Below are positions 7,676-16,762 of a stretch of 64,000 bases of DNA, one piece after another. The notes beneath the pieces are model-generated. The model saw nothing but the letters and a program-made list of their open reading frames with translations, was not told the DNA's origin and did not search any database. Origin of the DNA: Flavobacteriaceae bacterium (GTDB lineage: Bacteria > Bacteroidota > Bacteroidia > Flavobacteriales > Flavobacteriaceae); contig SIHP01000001.1 of the NCBI GenBank assembly GCA_004762155.1, positions 682,001 to 746,000 of the forward strand. Reading direction: 5' to 3'. The number at the start of each line of letters is the position of its first letter. Position 1 is the first letter of the stretch. The position numbers were made by a program, and so were the translations under genes.

Positions 7676-9988
7676 TTATTGTTTTACAAAACGCTTATAA
7701 CTTATAGCATTGCTAGAATCTTGTACCCTCAACAGGTACATTCCTGTTGATAAGTTAGAAACATCAAGTGTTGAAATTCCTTTAAAATCCATAACTTCCG
7801 TTCCCGATACTGTATAGATAGTAACCAGAGTTACTGTTGTGTCTTCCAGGTCCACATGAAGTAGTCCTGAAGTCGGATTAGGAAAAAATGACATTCTATT
7901 TAAATCATCATTAAGCTCTGGTACTCCTAATACTTCAAGATTAATATTATATTCTATCAGCCCAATATCAAAAGTTCCAACAAATACACTTACTGAATCA
8001 TTATTAAATTTATAGGAAGAAGAGTTTGCTTCTATGCTTAATAATTGGTTATTACTAATTGTATCCCAAGTCTCACCATAATCCGTTGAGTAATGTAACT
8101 CAAACAACACATAAGAAGTGGTAAATATTGAGTTAGTTGTAGCTACAATAGCACCTACTGTTTCTGTTGAAAAAGCAATTTTATCAACCCTCTTTGTTGA
8201 TTTTTGAGTCCAAGTTTGGCCTTCATCATTAGACATAAAAATCCCTTTAGACGTCGCCATAGCAAATATTCCTGAGGTTAATGGATCTTCCAGTAAACTA
8301 TAAATTATATCTGTAGCTTCTAAAACTTCTAAGCCTGCGCTGTTATTTAGCCAAGTGAGCCCATCATCTTCAGAAACATAAACGCTTGTACCTAAAGATA
8401 TTGTGATTTTACCATTGACACCTATAACAATTGCATTAATATAATCTAACGTAGGTAACATAATATCAGTGATTACAACAGTATTTAAATCATTAAAATC
8501 AATCTTCTTTAATTGGGTTTCGGTTGATTCATATCCAGCAAAAGCCACAAGTAGTGTTTCGGTATTAGTTGAGTAAGTTGCTAATGCAGATACTCTATTA
8601 CTGAACGTACTTAGCAATTGTGTATTGGTTACACCATTGTCAGTACTAACATTTAAATTACCTCCAATAAACCCAGCGTTAAAGCTATAAACACGGTTAG
8701 CTACATACTCATCAATAAAAAGAGATGAACTTTCATTTGTAAAAGCATTTAAAGGCAGTAAATTGTAAGATGTTTCTTGCCCGTTATTTAAATCTCTATG
8801 TATATATCCATTCTGTACTCCATAATATAAATTAGAGCTAGTATCATTTATAAAAACATCATTAGTTCCTGTACTTACAAAATATGGGTTGGCAATTGTA
8901 TTAACTGATAAACCTCCATCGTTAGAAAATAAAGGAACATAGTTAGAACTAATTACAAGCTCATCAGAATTTTGTGGATTATAACTTGCATTTAGACCAT
9001 AATAATAACTATCTGGGCTTTCATTAGGATATACAATGTTTTGAAATGTAGCTCCACCATCTTCTGAAATTGCGATTTCGTTTTCTTCTAAAACGATAAT
9101 TTGAGAAGGATTGTTTTCATTAAATTTAATAGTAATAATATTATTTAATACACTTGAAGTCCATGTAATATCGATAGCATTAAAAGTTACACCACCATCT
9201 ATAGATTTATATAAGTTTTCTGTCGAATAATCAAAATTATTACCTGTACCTACAAAAATGGTTTGATCATTAGAAGGGTCGAAAGTAATAGGATCTAAAA
9301 CAACACCAGTTAATACTTCTGAAAAAGTCGCTCCGGCATCTTCCGAAATAAAGAGACCTCCATTAACGTCAGCACTACCAGAACTTCTAGTTAAAAATAA
9401 GGAATTAGGATTAGAAGGACTGATGGCCACTTTATTAATAAAAACAGTGTCAAAATCATTCGTATAATAAATCATATCCCAAGTTATACCTCCGTTTGAA
9501 GTATAATAGGTTTTTCCTTCAGTATCATAACCAACTGGAAAATTAGTATCAATAACCAAAACATTCATATTAGTATCATAAAAATCATAAGATCTAACAT
9601 AGGCATAATCAAGTTGGTTTGGAATAGCAATAACATTCACAACAGACATTGTAGTTACATCATAAACTACTACTGCATTTTCTGTAGTATCTTGTTTTAA
9701 GATTACAAAGGTAAGTGCCATACCATCTGCTGAAAGTTTCAATTGATCAATTTTTGCATTAGCTACTATATCCATAGTGTACAAAATAGACCAAGTAGCT
9801 CCATTATCTTCAGACATAACAATGTGATTTCCTAAAGTAGTTGCGTAGATTTTATTAGGTATGTTAGCATCGTAAGTTAAATCAAAAATCCTCCCATACT
9901 CTGTTGAACCAGTAACTTTAACTTGAGCAAAAGATTGATGTACTATAAAGACAAGTACAAATAGAGATAGCGTAATTGTTTTTTTCAT
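7676..9988 (-). CDS. T9SS-secreted protein with BNR/sialidase-like repeats
   Basis: This large secreted protein (about 770 aa from the chosen start) has repeated segments of the form SxDGGxTW/F (SEDNGATW, SEDAGATF, SNDEGQTW and others), the Asp-box signature of beta-propeller sialidase/VPS10-like folds. The last 75 or so residues form a type A T9SS sorting domain: FFPNPTSGLLHVDL near its start and GMYLLRVQD near its end. The frame is open up to 10024, but the Met at about 9988 directly precedes a good signal peptide (MKKTITLSLF...QSFAQ), so I start there. It should cross the outer membrane through the PorU/PorV-dependent system encoded at 46.8-51.3 kb. No enzymatic active site is evident, so a structural or binding role is equally possible. 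Confidence 0.85.
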   Translation of the reverse strand: MKKTITLSLFVLVFIVHQSFAQVKVTGSTEYGRIFDLTYDANIPNKIYATTLGNHIVMSEDNGATWSILYTMDIVANAKIDQLKLSADGMALTFVILKQDTTENAVVVYDVTTMSVVNVIAIPNQLDYAYVRSYDFYDTNMNVLVIDTNFPVGYDTEGKTYYTSNGGITWDMIYYTNDFDTVFINKVAISPSNPNSLFLTRSSGSADVNGGLFISEDAGATFSEVLTGVVLDPITFDPSNDQTIFVGTGNNFDYSTENLYKSIDGGVTFNAIDITWTSSVLNNIITIKFNENNPSQIIVLEENEIAISEDGGATFQNIVYPNESPDSYYYGLNASYNPQNSDELVISSNYVPLFSNDGGLSVNTIANPYFVSTGTNDVFINDTSSNLYYGVQNGYIHRDLNNGQETSYNLLPLNAFTNESSSLFIDEYVANRVYSFNAGFIGGNLNVSTDNGVTNTQLLSTFSNRVSALATYSTNTETLLVAFAGYESTETQLKKIDFNDLNTVVITDIMLPTLDYINAIVIGVNGKITISLGTSVYVSEDDGLTWLNNSAGLEVLEATDIIYSLLEDPLTSGIFAMATSKGIFMSNDEGQTWTQKSTKRVDKIAFSTETVGAIVATTNSIFTTSYVLFELHYSTDYGETWDTISNNQLLSIEANSSSYKFNNDSVSVFVGTFDIGLIEYNINLEVLGVPELNDDLNRMSFFPNPTSGLLHVDLEDTTVTLVTIYTVSGTEVMDFKGISTLDVSNLSTGMYLLRVQDSSNAISYKRFVKQ

Positions 9989-10094
9989 AAAATATTGTTT
10001 TAAATGAACCCCAATATTGTTCATTATTAATTACAATTACATTTTTTTAAAATAATTAGAGTGACAATAAAAATAAAAAATGTGACATCTACAC

Positions 10095-11732
10095 TTAAAA
10101 ACCTGACAAATAAGAATATAACCCCGAACTTTCTGATAATCCTATTTTCTGACTTATGCGCTCTTTTCTTTTTCTAGAGGCGACAGTTGTGATGTTAAAT
10201 AGTGATGAAATTTCTTTATTAGTAAGATCCATATAAAGATAACTGATATATCGAATATCATTTGTGTTTAGCTCAGGGTGACGTCTCTTTAGTTCTGAAA
10301 TAAAATTCTGGTTCACCTCTTCAAAATGCTTTAAAAAGCTCTCCCATTCACTATCTTTTTTTAGTAAACTTTTTAATTCTTTAATTTTTTTGGACAGGAA
10401 GGCGTTTTTAGAAATTTCCACCTGATTAGATAATGAAATAATAACTTCTTTTAATAATTCATTCCTACTAGAAACCTGTAGTGCTTTAGCTGCTAATTTT
10501 CGGTTGCGTGTTTCAATTTCATTTTTGAGTTTTTCTTGTTCTAATTGTGAAGCTGTTTCTTTTGCTTGTAGCCTCCTCTCTAACAATAGATTATCGGTTT
10601 TCTTTTTTTGCAACTCTAATTCTATAATTTCATTCCTTCTTTTATGTAATATTTTACGTTGTTTATTTTTAATAAAACTATTTCGTAAAGCCCAAGATAT
10701 CAGCATAATTATCAAAGACAAAAAAACTAACAAGGTGTAAAATCTTATACGTTCTGAGATTTGCTTGGCTCTGTTCAGTTGTAATTCTTGACGGTAGTTG
10801 GCAATTTCAAACTTTACTTTATTTGCCTCAAAAAAACGCCCATTTTTAATATTTGTCAATTTTTTATTAAGTGCAATAATAGAGTCTTTAGATTCCAGTG
10901 CTGCATCTATAAGTCTTTGTGCTTTATACAGTTTTGCTAACTGTTTGTAAGCAGAAATTTTAACATCTGAGCTAATTGCCACATTACGGGCTTCCTCTGC
11001 ATAAGTAATAGCAGTAATACTGTTATTCTTTTGCATTGATATATTAGATAACAGTACTAGAGTAGATACTCTTTCTTCGTTAAACTCTATAAAAGATAGA
11101 TTTGGAAGTAACGTTTTAGCTAAGCTTTCCGATGTATTTAAATCCCCACGTTTATAATGATTTTCTGCCAAAGCCATATCGACCGAAAGTATTAAATTAG
11201 AATGACCTTTGAGATGTTTCTGGGCTTCTTTTAAATACTTAAGAGCTTCATCTAACGTATTTAACTCATTGGATACTAATCCTAAATTAACAGCATAGAG
11301 ACCTGTTTTAATAGTATCGTTGTATTCCTGCGATAAAACATAAGCCTTGTAAAAATATGTTTTAGCTTTCTTTATCTCTCCCTCTTTACTATATAGAATG
11401 GCTATATTATTTAAAACCGTCATTTCCTCATTTTTATTGAGGTGTTTTAAGGCAACGGTATAAGCTTCTAGGTAATGGTCTAGTGCCTCGCCGTAATCTA
11501 ACATAGAATAATAATTGGCTCCAATATTGTTTAGTGCCAAGAATTGTTGTTTGTACCAGTGGTTATCTTCAGCAATAGTAAGTACTTCGGTTAGCAATTC
11601 CAAAGAAGTAACATAGTCTTTATTACCTCGAGCTGTAATTCCTTTAAGCAATAAATCATCTACCTTTTCTATACCTTGTGAGTATAGTAATCCGTTCAAA
11701 ATGAATATTAAAACTTGAATAAAAACCTTCAT
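10095..11732 (-). CDS. TPR-domain transmembrane regulator with LuxR-like C-terminus
   Basis: This 545-aa protein has a signal-like N-terminus (MKVFIQVLIFILNGLLYSQ), TPR helices over about residues 25-310, one transmembrane helix near 330-350, a long charged coiled coil (about 355-430) and a C-terminal helix-turn-helix of LuxR/GerE type near 490-540 (NTNDIRYISYLYMDLTNKEI). This layout, periplasmic TPRs joined to a cytoplasmic DNA-binding domain, is common in Bacteroidetes and is thought to control transcription from the membrane. It lies just upstream of the T9SS protein gene on the same strand, 106 bases from its start, and may regulate it. The broken gene at 1-1536 has the same plan. Confidence 0.8.
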   Translation of the reverse strand: MKVFIQVLIFILNGLLYSQGIEKVDDLLLKGITARGNKDYVTSLELLTEVLTIAEDNHWYKQQFLALNNIGANYYSMLDYGEALDHYLEAYTVALKHLNKNEEMTVLNNIAILYSKEGEIKKAKTYFYKAYVLSQEYNDTIKTGLYAVNLGLVSNELNTLDEALKYLKEAQKHLKGHSNLILSVDMALAENHYKRGDLNTSESLAKTLLPNLSFIEFNEERVSTLVLLSNISMQKNNSITAITYAEEARNVAISSDVKISAYKQLAKLYKAQRLIDAALESKDSIIALNKKLTNIKNGRFFEANKVKFEIANYRQELQLNRAKQISERIRFYTLLVFLSLIIMLISWALRNSFIKNKQRKILHKRRNEIIELELQKKKTDNLLLERRLQAKETASQLEQEKLKNEIETRNRKLAAKALQVSSRNELLKEVIISLSNQVEISKNAFLSKKIKELKSLLKKDSEWESFLKHFEEVNQNFISELKRRHPELNTNDIRYISYLYMDLTNKEISSLFNITTVASRKRKERISQKIGLSESSGLYSYLSGF

Positions 11733-12097
11733 GTAAATAGCTAGTGTATAAAGTTAATTTTTATAAGAAAAGAAACGGTAATATATCCTTTTTTTTTAAT
11801 AAAAAACAGGTCAGAATTTAAATTGAACTAAGTTTTTTTCTCTTATAAATTTTGTAGATATCATTCAAAGTTTCACAAATATTCTCTTAGAGTATTAAGC
11901 TTATGCTAGTAAATTTAAGCGAAGACCTATTCGTATAGACTATTAAATATATCCAGAGATTATTGAGAAACTCTTTGAATGGAGAGTTAGTCATAAATCA
12001 TTTCAACCTGAAAAAGTTTGCCTATTATAAAATACTGAAACTAGAAGATTTTTTCATTATTCCGTCTAGGTAAATATTTAACTAAAAGACGAGAACC

Positions 12098-12316
12098 ATC
12101 AACGAACTATGCAATTACCTGAAAAACAAACAACCACAAATAACAACGGAATTCTGGTACAGAAAATATTTTTGACTCTAGAATACGCAAACAATTAATT
12201 ACTGGCGAAGATTATGAAATAGAAAGAAATCAAAAATTTAGTGGAAGAAGAATTAGTGTTGCGCTCACTTACATATTTAATAGAAGCAAAAACAAAAAGA
12301 CAGATTACCAGATTAA
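12098..12316 (+). pseudogene. Decayed, internally deleted copy of the TonB-receptor 3' end
   Basis: Bases 12098-12151 match 6988-7041 of the receptor gene at about 47 of 54 positions. A short deletion (about 22 bp) follows. The sequence then jumps from the AAAATA at 7074-7079 to the AAAATA at 7371-7376, a 297-bp loss between short direct repeats. From 12163 the match to 7371 onward is perfect for 82 bases and then weaker to the shared stop codon (TAA at 12314-12316). There is no start codon, plug or upstream barrel, so it is not functional. It shows that a second receptor copy once existed here. Confidence 0.85.
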
Positions 12317-12333
12317 CTCCTCTTAAAAACGAC

Positions 12334-12374
12334 AACCAAGAGATCTAGAATATTTTTTTCTACTTCTCTTGGTT
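12334..12374. terminator. Hairpin after receptor remnant
   Basis: AACCAAGAGA (12334-12343) and TCTCTTGGTT (12365-12374) pair perfectly around a 21-nt T-rich loop. It may be the old terminator of the lost receptor gene. Confidence 0.4.
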
Positions 12375-12516
12375 TACCTCATTTAAAAGCTTTTACGAAA
12401 AAATAAAAACCCATAAAATATAATAAGTCTACCTAACAACTAACCTCTTTCAAGTCTACATCAAACACAACTATCACACTCTCAAAACTGTATTTATTTC
12501 TTTCTTTAAAATGTTT

Positions 12517-12546
12517 TGTTTATCTTTTTACAATAATCATTAAACA
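12517..12546 (+). promoter_or_regulatory. Light-island element A (TGTTTA-N18-TAAACA) before the TetR gene
   Basis: TGTTTA (12517-12522) and TAAACA (12541-12546) form an inverted pair 18 bases apart, 32 bases before the TetR start codon. The left half sits in TTTTGTTTATCTTTTTA, which recurs exactly at 20911-20927 with the same 18-base spacing to a TAAACA. A possible -7 element TATCTTTA follows at 12552. The shared element suggests a common regulator, perhaps the TetR protein itself. Confidence 0.5.
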
Positions 12547-12577
12547 TTTTGTATCTTTATATTCTAAAATATAAGTT

Positions 12578-13237
12578 ATGGCTCGAAAAAAAAATATAAC
12601 AAATACTGATATCTTAACAATGTACATGGATTATGTTTTACAACATAATGAACAACCAAAATCTGTTTACATTTTTTCAAAAGAAAATAATTTTGAAGAA
12701 AGTGATTTTTACCAACACTATACTTCTTTTGAAAATATTGAAAAATCAATCTTTACAGAATTCTTTAACAACACCATAAAAGTATTAGCTAAAAGCGACG
12801 AGTATGAAACTTTTGACGCTCGTAATCAATTATTAAGTTTTTACTTCACTTTTTTTGAAATGCTAACTGCAAACAGGAGCTATGTTGTATATGCACTTGA
12901 ACAGCAAAATGGTGCACTAAAAAAACTCAAAACATTAAACGGCTTAAGAACTGAGTTTCATAAGTACATTTCTAATCTTGATATTGAAACGTTAGATATA
13001 AAACAAGAACGCTTAGAAAAACTACAACAAAATGTTATTAACGAAAGTGCTTGGGCGCAATTAATGTTTACCTTAAAATTTTGGCTGGATGATAGCTCTA
13101 AAGCTTTTGAAAAAACAGATGTATTTATAGAAAAATCTGTAAATGCTAGTTTTGATATTATGAATATCACTCCAATCAAAAGCGTTATTGACTTAGGTAA
13201 ATTTTTATTTAAAGAAAAAATGACAGCAAACTCATGA
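12578..13237 (+). CDS. TetR-family transcriptional regulator
   Basis: This 219-aa protein has an N-terminal helix-turn-helix of TetR type. Helices 2-3 cover the stretch through FEESDFYQHYTSFENIEKSI, where FYQHYTS is the equivalent of the usual FYxHFxxK recognition motif. The rest is a helical ligand/dimer domain. It is the first gene of the light-stress island and overlaps the ABC1 gene by four bases (ATGA), so it is cotranscribed with it. It probably represses its own operon through the inverted repeat at 12517-12546 and may also act on the copy at 20914-20943. The ligand is not known. Confidence 0.8.
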   Translation: MARKKNITNTDILTMYMDYVLQHNEQPKSVYIFSKENNFEESDFYQHYTSFENIEKSIFTEFFNNTIKVLAKSDEYETFDARNQLLSFYFTFFEMLTANRSYVVYALEQQNGALKKLKTLNGLRTEFHKYISNLDIETLDIKQERLEKLQQNVINESAWAQLMFTLKFWLDDSSKAFEKTDVFIEKSVNASFDIMNITPIKSVIDLGKFLFKEKMTANS

Positions 13238-14544
13238 AGACAATAGATAATATCCCCACATCCAAAATCCAACGCGCCTCAAAACTAGTACAAACAGGAG
13301 CAAAAGTTGGTGTTAATTATATAAAATATTATGGTAATAAACTTGTTTCATCTGAAGAAGAGGCTAAAAAACAACTAAATCAAGACAATGCAGAAGACAT
13401 TTACGATGGTTTAAAACAACTTAAAGGAAGCGCTTTAAAAGTTGCACAAATGCTAAGCATGGAAAAAAGTATTTTACCACAAGCTTATGTAGAAAAATTT
13501 TCTCTTTCACAATTTTCTGTACCTCCTTTATCTTCTCCTTTAGTTATTAAAACATTTAAAAAATATTTTGGAAAACATCCAAATGATATTTTCGATAAAT
13601 TTAATTCAGTTTCTGTGAATGCAGCTAGTATTGGTCAAGTTCATCATGCAGAAGTTGACGGCAAAAAACTAGCAGTAAAAATCCAATACCCTGGAGTTGC
13701 AGATAGTATCGCTTCTGATTTAGCATTAGTAAAACCTATAGCTGTTAAAATGTTTAACATTCGCGGAAAAGACAGCGATAAGTATTTTAAGGAAGTAGAA
13801 AACAAACTAGTTGAAGAAACAAATTATAATTTAGAATTAGCACAAAGTCAAGCAATTGTTGATGCTTGCAAGCATATTCCTAACCTAAAGTTTCCAGAAT
13901 ATTATAAGGAATATTCTTCGGAAAGAATTATTACTATGGATTGGATGAATGGCGAACATTTATCTGAATTCACAGCATACAATCAAGATCAAGAGAAGTC
14001 TAATAAACTCGGACAAGCTTTATGGGATTTTTACATGTTTCAAATTCATAATTTAAAAAAGGTACACGCAGATCCACATCCTGGTAATTTTTTAATTTCT
14101 GATGACGCAGAACTTATTGCTTTAGATTTTGGTTGTATGAAAACAATTCCTGAAGATTTTTATGTGCCTTATTTTGAATTAGCAAAACCAGAAAACATTG
14201 CTAATCCTGAAGTTTTTGAACAGAAACTATACGAATTAGAAATCTTAAGAGAAGATGATAGTCAAGAAGAATTAGATTTCTTTAGAGCCATGTTTCATGA
14301 AATGCTTAGTTTATTTACACAACCATTTCATGTTGACACTTTTGATTTTTCTGATGAAAATTTCTTTGGAAAAATAACAGAGCTTGGAACGAAATACTCA
14401 AAAAGTACAGAATTAAAAAACATGAACGGAAATCGTGGCTCAAAACATTTTATTTACATCAATAGAACATTTTTTGGCTTGTATAATTTAATGCATGATT
14501 TAAAAGCTAAAAACATTAAAATAAATAATTTCAAAAACTATTAA
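13234..14544 (+). CDS. ABC1/AarF/UbiB-family atypical kinase
   Basis: The 436-aa protein carries the landmarks of the ABC1 family. These are a region aligned with the KxGQ signature (here KVAQML near residue 70), ASIGQVHHAEV with the ATP-binding Ala-rich loop (near 130), the VAIAIQ-type Lys strand (LAVKIQYPGV near 145), the catalytic HADPHPGNF near 280 and ALDFGCMK near 293. Members support ubiquinone or prenyl-lipid metabolism. Flavobacteria mostly use menaquinone, so here the substrate may be another isoprenoid or lipid. The Gly of KxGQ is Ala, which I see but cannot interpret. It sits between the TetR gene and a flavin reductase gene, both overlapping it. Confidence 0.85.
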   Translation: MKTIDNIPTSKIQRASKLVQTGAKVGVNYIKYYGNKLVSSEEEAKKQLNQDNAEDIYDGLKQLKGSALKVAQMLSMEKSILPQAYVEKFSLSQFSVPPLSSPLVIKTFKKYFGKHPNDIFDKFNSVSVNAASIGQVHHAEVDGKKLAVKIQYPGVADSIASDLALVKPIAVKMFNIRGKDSDKYFKEVENKLVEETNYNLELAQSQAIVDACKHIPNLKFPEYYKEYSSERIITMDWMNGEHLSEFTAYNQDQEKSNKLGQALWDFYMFQIHNLKKVHADPHPGNFLISDDAELIALDFGCMKTIPEDFYVPYFELAKPENIANPEVFEQKLYELEILREDDSQEELDFFRAMFHEMLSLFTQPFHVDTFDFSDENFFGKITELGTKYSKSTELKNMNGNRGSKHFIYINRTFFGLYNLMHDLKAKNIKINNFKNY

Positions 14545-15161
14545 TGGCATTTTTCACAAAAAAACAATTATCAGAAAAAGAACATTTATACAAGATAAAC
14601 CTCATCAACAGTTTATCTGGTTATAAATCTGCCAACTTAATTGGTTCTATTTCCAATGAAGGTATTGAAAATGTTGCTGTTTTTAGTTCAGTTACACATT
14701 TAGGTTCTAGTCCACCTCTATTTGGTTTTGTTTTAAGACCAACAACTGTACCCAGAAACACCTATAAAAATATTAAAGAAACTGGTGTCTTTACATTAAA
14801 TCATATTCATGAAGACATTATTGATGATGCACATCATACTTCTGCAAAATACCCAGAAGATATTTCTGAATTTAAAATGACCAATTTAGAGGCTGAATAT
14901 AAAGATAATTTTAAAGCTCCATTTGTAAAGAAGTCCCCTATTCAACTTGCCATGAAATATGTAGAAGAATATGAAATAAAAGCAAACGGGGTTTTATTAA
15001 TTGTTGGCGAAATACAATCGGTTTACATCGCTGATCATTTGTTACAAGAAGACGGCTTTGTAAATCTTTCTAAAGGGAAAGTAGCCACTATAAATGGTTT
15101 AAATGGATATGCAATTCCTAATTTAAAAACAAGACAAAAATACCAAAGACCAAAAAAATAA
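14544..15161 (+). CDS. Flavin reductase-like FMN-binding protein
   Basis: This 205-aa cytoplasmic protein looks like the FMN-binding split-barrel flavin reductase family (flavoredoxin type). SVTHLGSSPPLFGFVLRP near residues 47-65 corresponds to the FMN-binding core, followed by the TGVFTLNH strand. Its start codon shares the last base of the ABC1 stop codon, and an SDR gene follows 9 bases on. Such proteins supply reduced flavin or bind FMN; in a block of flavin photoreceptors a role in flavin supply is plausible but is inference. Confidence 0.8.
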   Translation: MAFFTKKQLSEKEHLYKINLINSLSGYKSANLIGSISNEGIENVAVFSSVTHLGSSPPLFGFVLRPTTVPRNTYKNIKETGVFTLNHIHEDIIDDAHHTSAKYPEDISEFKMTNLEAEYKDNFKAPFVKKSPIQLAMKYVEEYEIKANGVLLIVGEIQSVYIADHLLQEDGFVNLSKGKVATINGLNGYAIPNLKTRQKYQRPKK

Positions 15162-15170
15162 CAGAAACAT

Positions 15171-16589
15171 ATGAAAATCTTAATCACAGGTACCACTGGT
15201 TATATTGCCAAAAGATTAGCTTTAAATTTACTAGAAAGCAATCATGAACTGATATGCTGTGTAAGAGATTTAAATAGAATTCCCGATGAAATAGAATTCA
15301 AAGAAAATATTGAATTTATAAAAATTGATTTTCTAGACGGAGAAACAATAGCATTTCCAAAAGACATAGATGTAGCTTATTATCTAATTCATTCTATGGC
15401 TACAAATGCAAATAATTTTGAGTCATTAGAAAAAAAATGTGCTGATAAATTTAAATCACTTATAGAAAAAACCAATTGTAAACAAGTGGTTTATTTAAGT
15501 GGAATTGTAAACGACAGCTCTTTATCTAAACATTTACAATCTCGTTTAGATGTTGAAAACGCATTAGCTTCTAAAAAATATGCTTTAACAACATTCAGAG
15601 CAGGAATTATTGTAGGTAGCGGAAGTGCTTCTTTTGAAATTATAAGAGACATTGTTGAGAAACTTCCTTTAATGATTACTCCAAGATGGCTAAATACCAA
15701 AACACAACCAATAGCAATTAGAGATGTTTTAGTTTTTTTACACAACAGCATTGGCAAGGAAGAATTATACAATAAATCATTTGACATTTTTGGCCCAGAA
15801 ATACTCACTTACAAACAAATGCTTTTACAATTTGCAAAAATTAGAGGATTTCGTAGGTATATTTTTACACTACCTGTTTTAAGCCCAAAATTATCATCGT
15901 ATTGGTTATATTTTGTTACATCAACATCTTTTAGTTTAGCACAAGCCTTGGTTGACAGCATGAAAGTTGAAGTTATTGGAAAGCCAAGTAAAATAAACGA
16001 AATATTAAATGTAAAACCTATAAAATATAAAGAAGCTGTAGAAGCTGCTTTTCAAAAAATAGAGCAACATGCTGTTGTTTCTAGCTGGAAAGATGCTTTT
16101 AGTAGTGGTGTTTTTAACGATCAATTATCAGAATACATAAACATACCAACTTATGGTTGTTTTAAAGACATTAGACAACGAGATATTATTGATGAAGATT
16201 TTACCATTGATAAAATTTGGGCTATTGGCGGAAAAAATGGCTGGTATAGTTTTGATTGGCTCTGGAGAATTAGAGGTATTGCTGATAAAATTGTTGGAGG
16301 AGTTGGCGTAAGAAGAGGAAGAACTCATGATGATTATTTGGAACCTGGTGATGCCTTAGATTTTTGGCGCGTTTTACTGGCTGATAAAAAAGAAAAACGT
16401 TTGTTACTTTTTGCTGAAATGAAATTGCCTGGTGAAGCCTGGTTAGAGTTTAGAATTATAAAGGATAAATTATACCAACGTGCGGTTTTTAGGCCTAAGG
16501 GAATTTGGGGTAGATTATACTGGTATTCCGTATTGCCTTTTCATGCTTTTGTATTTAAAGGAATGATAAATGCGCTGATTAAAAAGTAG
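15171..16589 (+). CDS. SDR-family NAD(P)-binding protein with DUF2867 C-terminus
   Basis: This 472-aa protein has an N-terminal NmrA/SDR Rossmann domain with [12 protein letters not shown] near residues 7-18, followed by a C-terminal DUF2867-type domain (about 320-470, containing the WWRIRG-like stretch [14 protein letters not shown]). This two-domain plan is common in marine Bacteroidetes and proteobacteria near photolyase genes. The substrate is not known. It belongs to the same transcription unit as the genes before and after, with short gaps. Confidence 0.8.
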   Translation: MKILITGTTGYIAKRLALNLLESNHELICCVRDLNRIPDEIEFKENIEFIKIDFLDGETIAFPKDIDVAYYLIHSMATNANNFESLEKKCADKFKSLIEKTNCKQVVYLSGIVNDSSLSKHLQSRLDVENALASKKYALTTFRAGIIVGSGSASFEIIRDIVEKLPLMITPRWLNTKTQPIAIRDVLVFLHNSIGKEELYNKSFDIFGPEILTYKQMLLQFAKIRGFRRYIFTLPVLSPKLSSYWLYFVTSTSFSLAQALVDSMKVEVIGKPSKINEILNVKPIKYKEAVEAAFQKIEQHAVVSSWKDAFSSGVFNDQLSEYINIPTYGCFKDIRQRDIIDEDFTIDKIWAIGGKNGWYSFDWLWRIRGIADKIVGGVGVRRGRTHDDYLEPGDALDFWRVLLADKKEKRLLLFAEMKLPGEAWLEFRIIKDKLYQRAVFRPKGIWGRLYWYSVLPFHAFVFKGMINALIKK

Positions 16590-16597
16590 TATATCTT

Positions 16598-16762
16598 TTG
16601 AAAAACATAAAAAAACAACATCTCCCAACTAAAACCTGCTGTGTTTGCTTAAGACCTTTTAGCTGGAGAAAAAAATGGGAGAAAAACTGGACTAGCGTAA
16701 AGTATTGTAGTAAAAAATGCAGAAAAACAAAACAGCACTCATTTGGCTCACCAACAACCTAA
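16598..16762 (+). CDS. DUF2256 small zinc-ribbon protein (TTG start)
   Basis: A 54-codon frame starts at TTG 16598, 8 bases after the SDR stop, and ends at TAA 16760-16762. It carries the DUF2256 landmarks: LPTKTCCVC with a CxxC pair (Cys14/Cys17), then [13 protein letters not shown], then VKYCSKKC with CxxxC (Cys38/Cys42). The four Cys suggest a zinc ribbon. DUF2256 proteins are typically about 40-60 aa and often lie next to cryptochrome genes; their function is unknown. It overlaps the Cry-DASH gene by 46 bases in another frame, so translation is probably coupled. No ATG is available in frame, hence TTG. Confidence 0.8.
   Translation: MKNIKKQHLPTKTCCVCLRPFSWRKKWEKNWTSVKYCSKKCRKTKQHSFGSPTT

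Larger units (their letters stand above)
11733..12577. other. 845-bp gap with gene remnants
   Basis: There is no intact gene. From the left the gap holds an AT-rich stretch; a possible short remnant frame at 11945-12064 whose identity I cannot name; the decayed receptor copy at 12098-12316; a hairpin at 12334-12374; and the promoter/operator region of the TetR gene. It marks the left border of the light-stress island. Confidence 0.7.

Noticed and set aside
11733..12577. Insertion sequence in the gap left of the light island
   Set aside because: No terminal inverted repeats, target duplication or transposase motifs are visible; the recognisable part is a receptor remnant.
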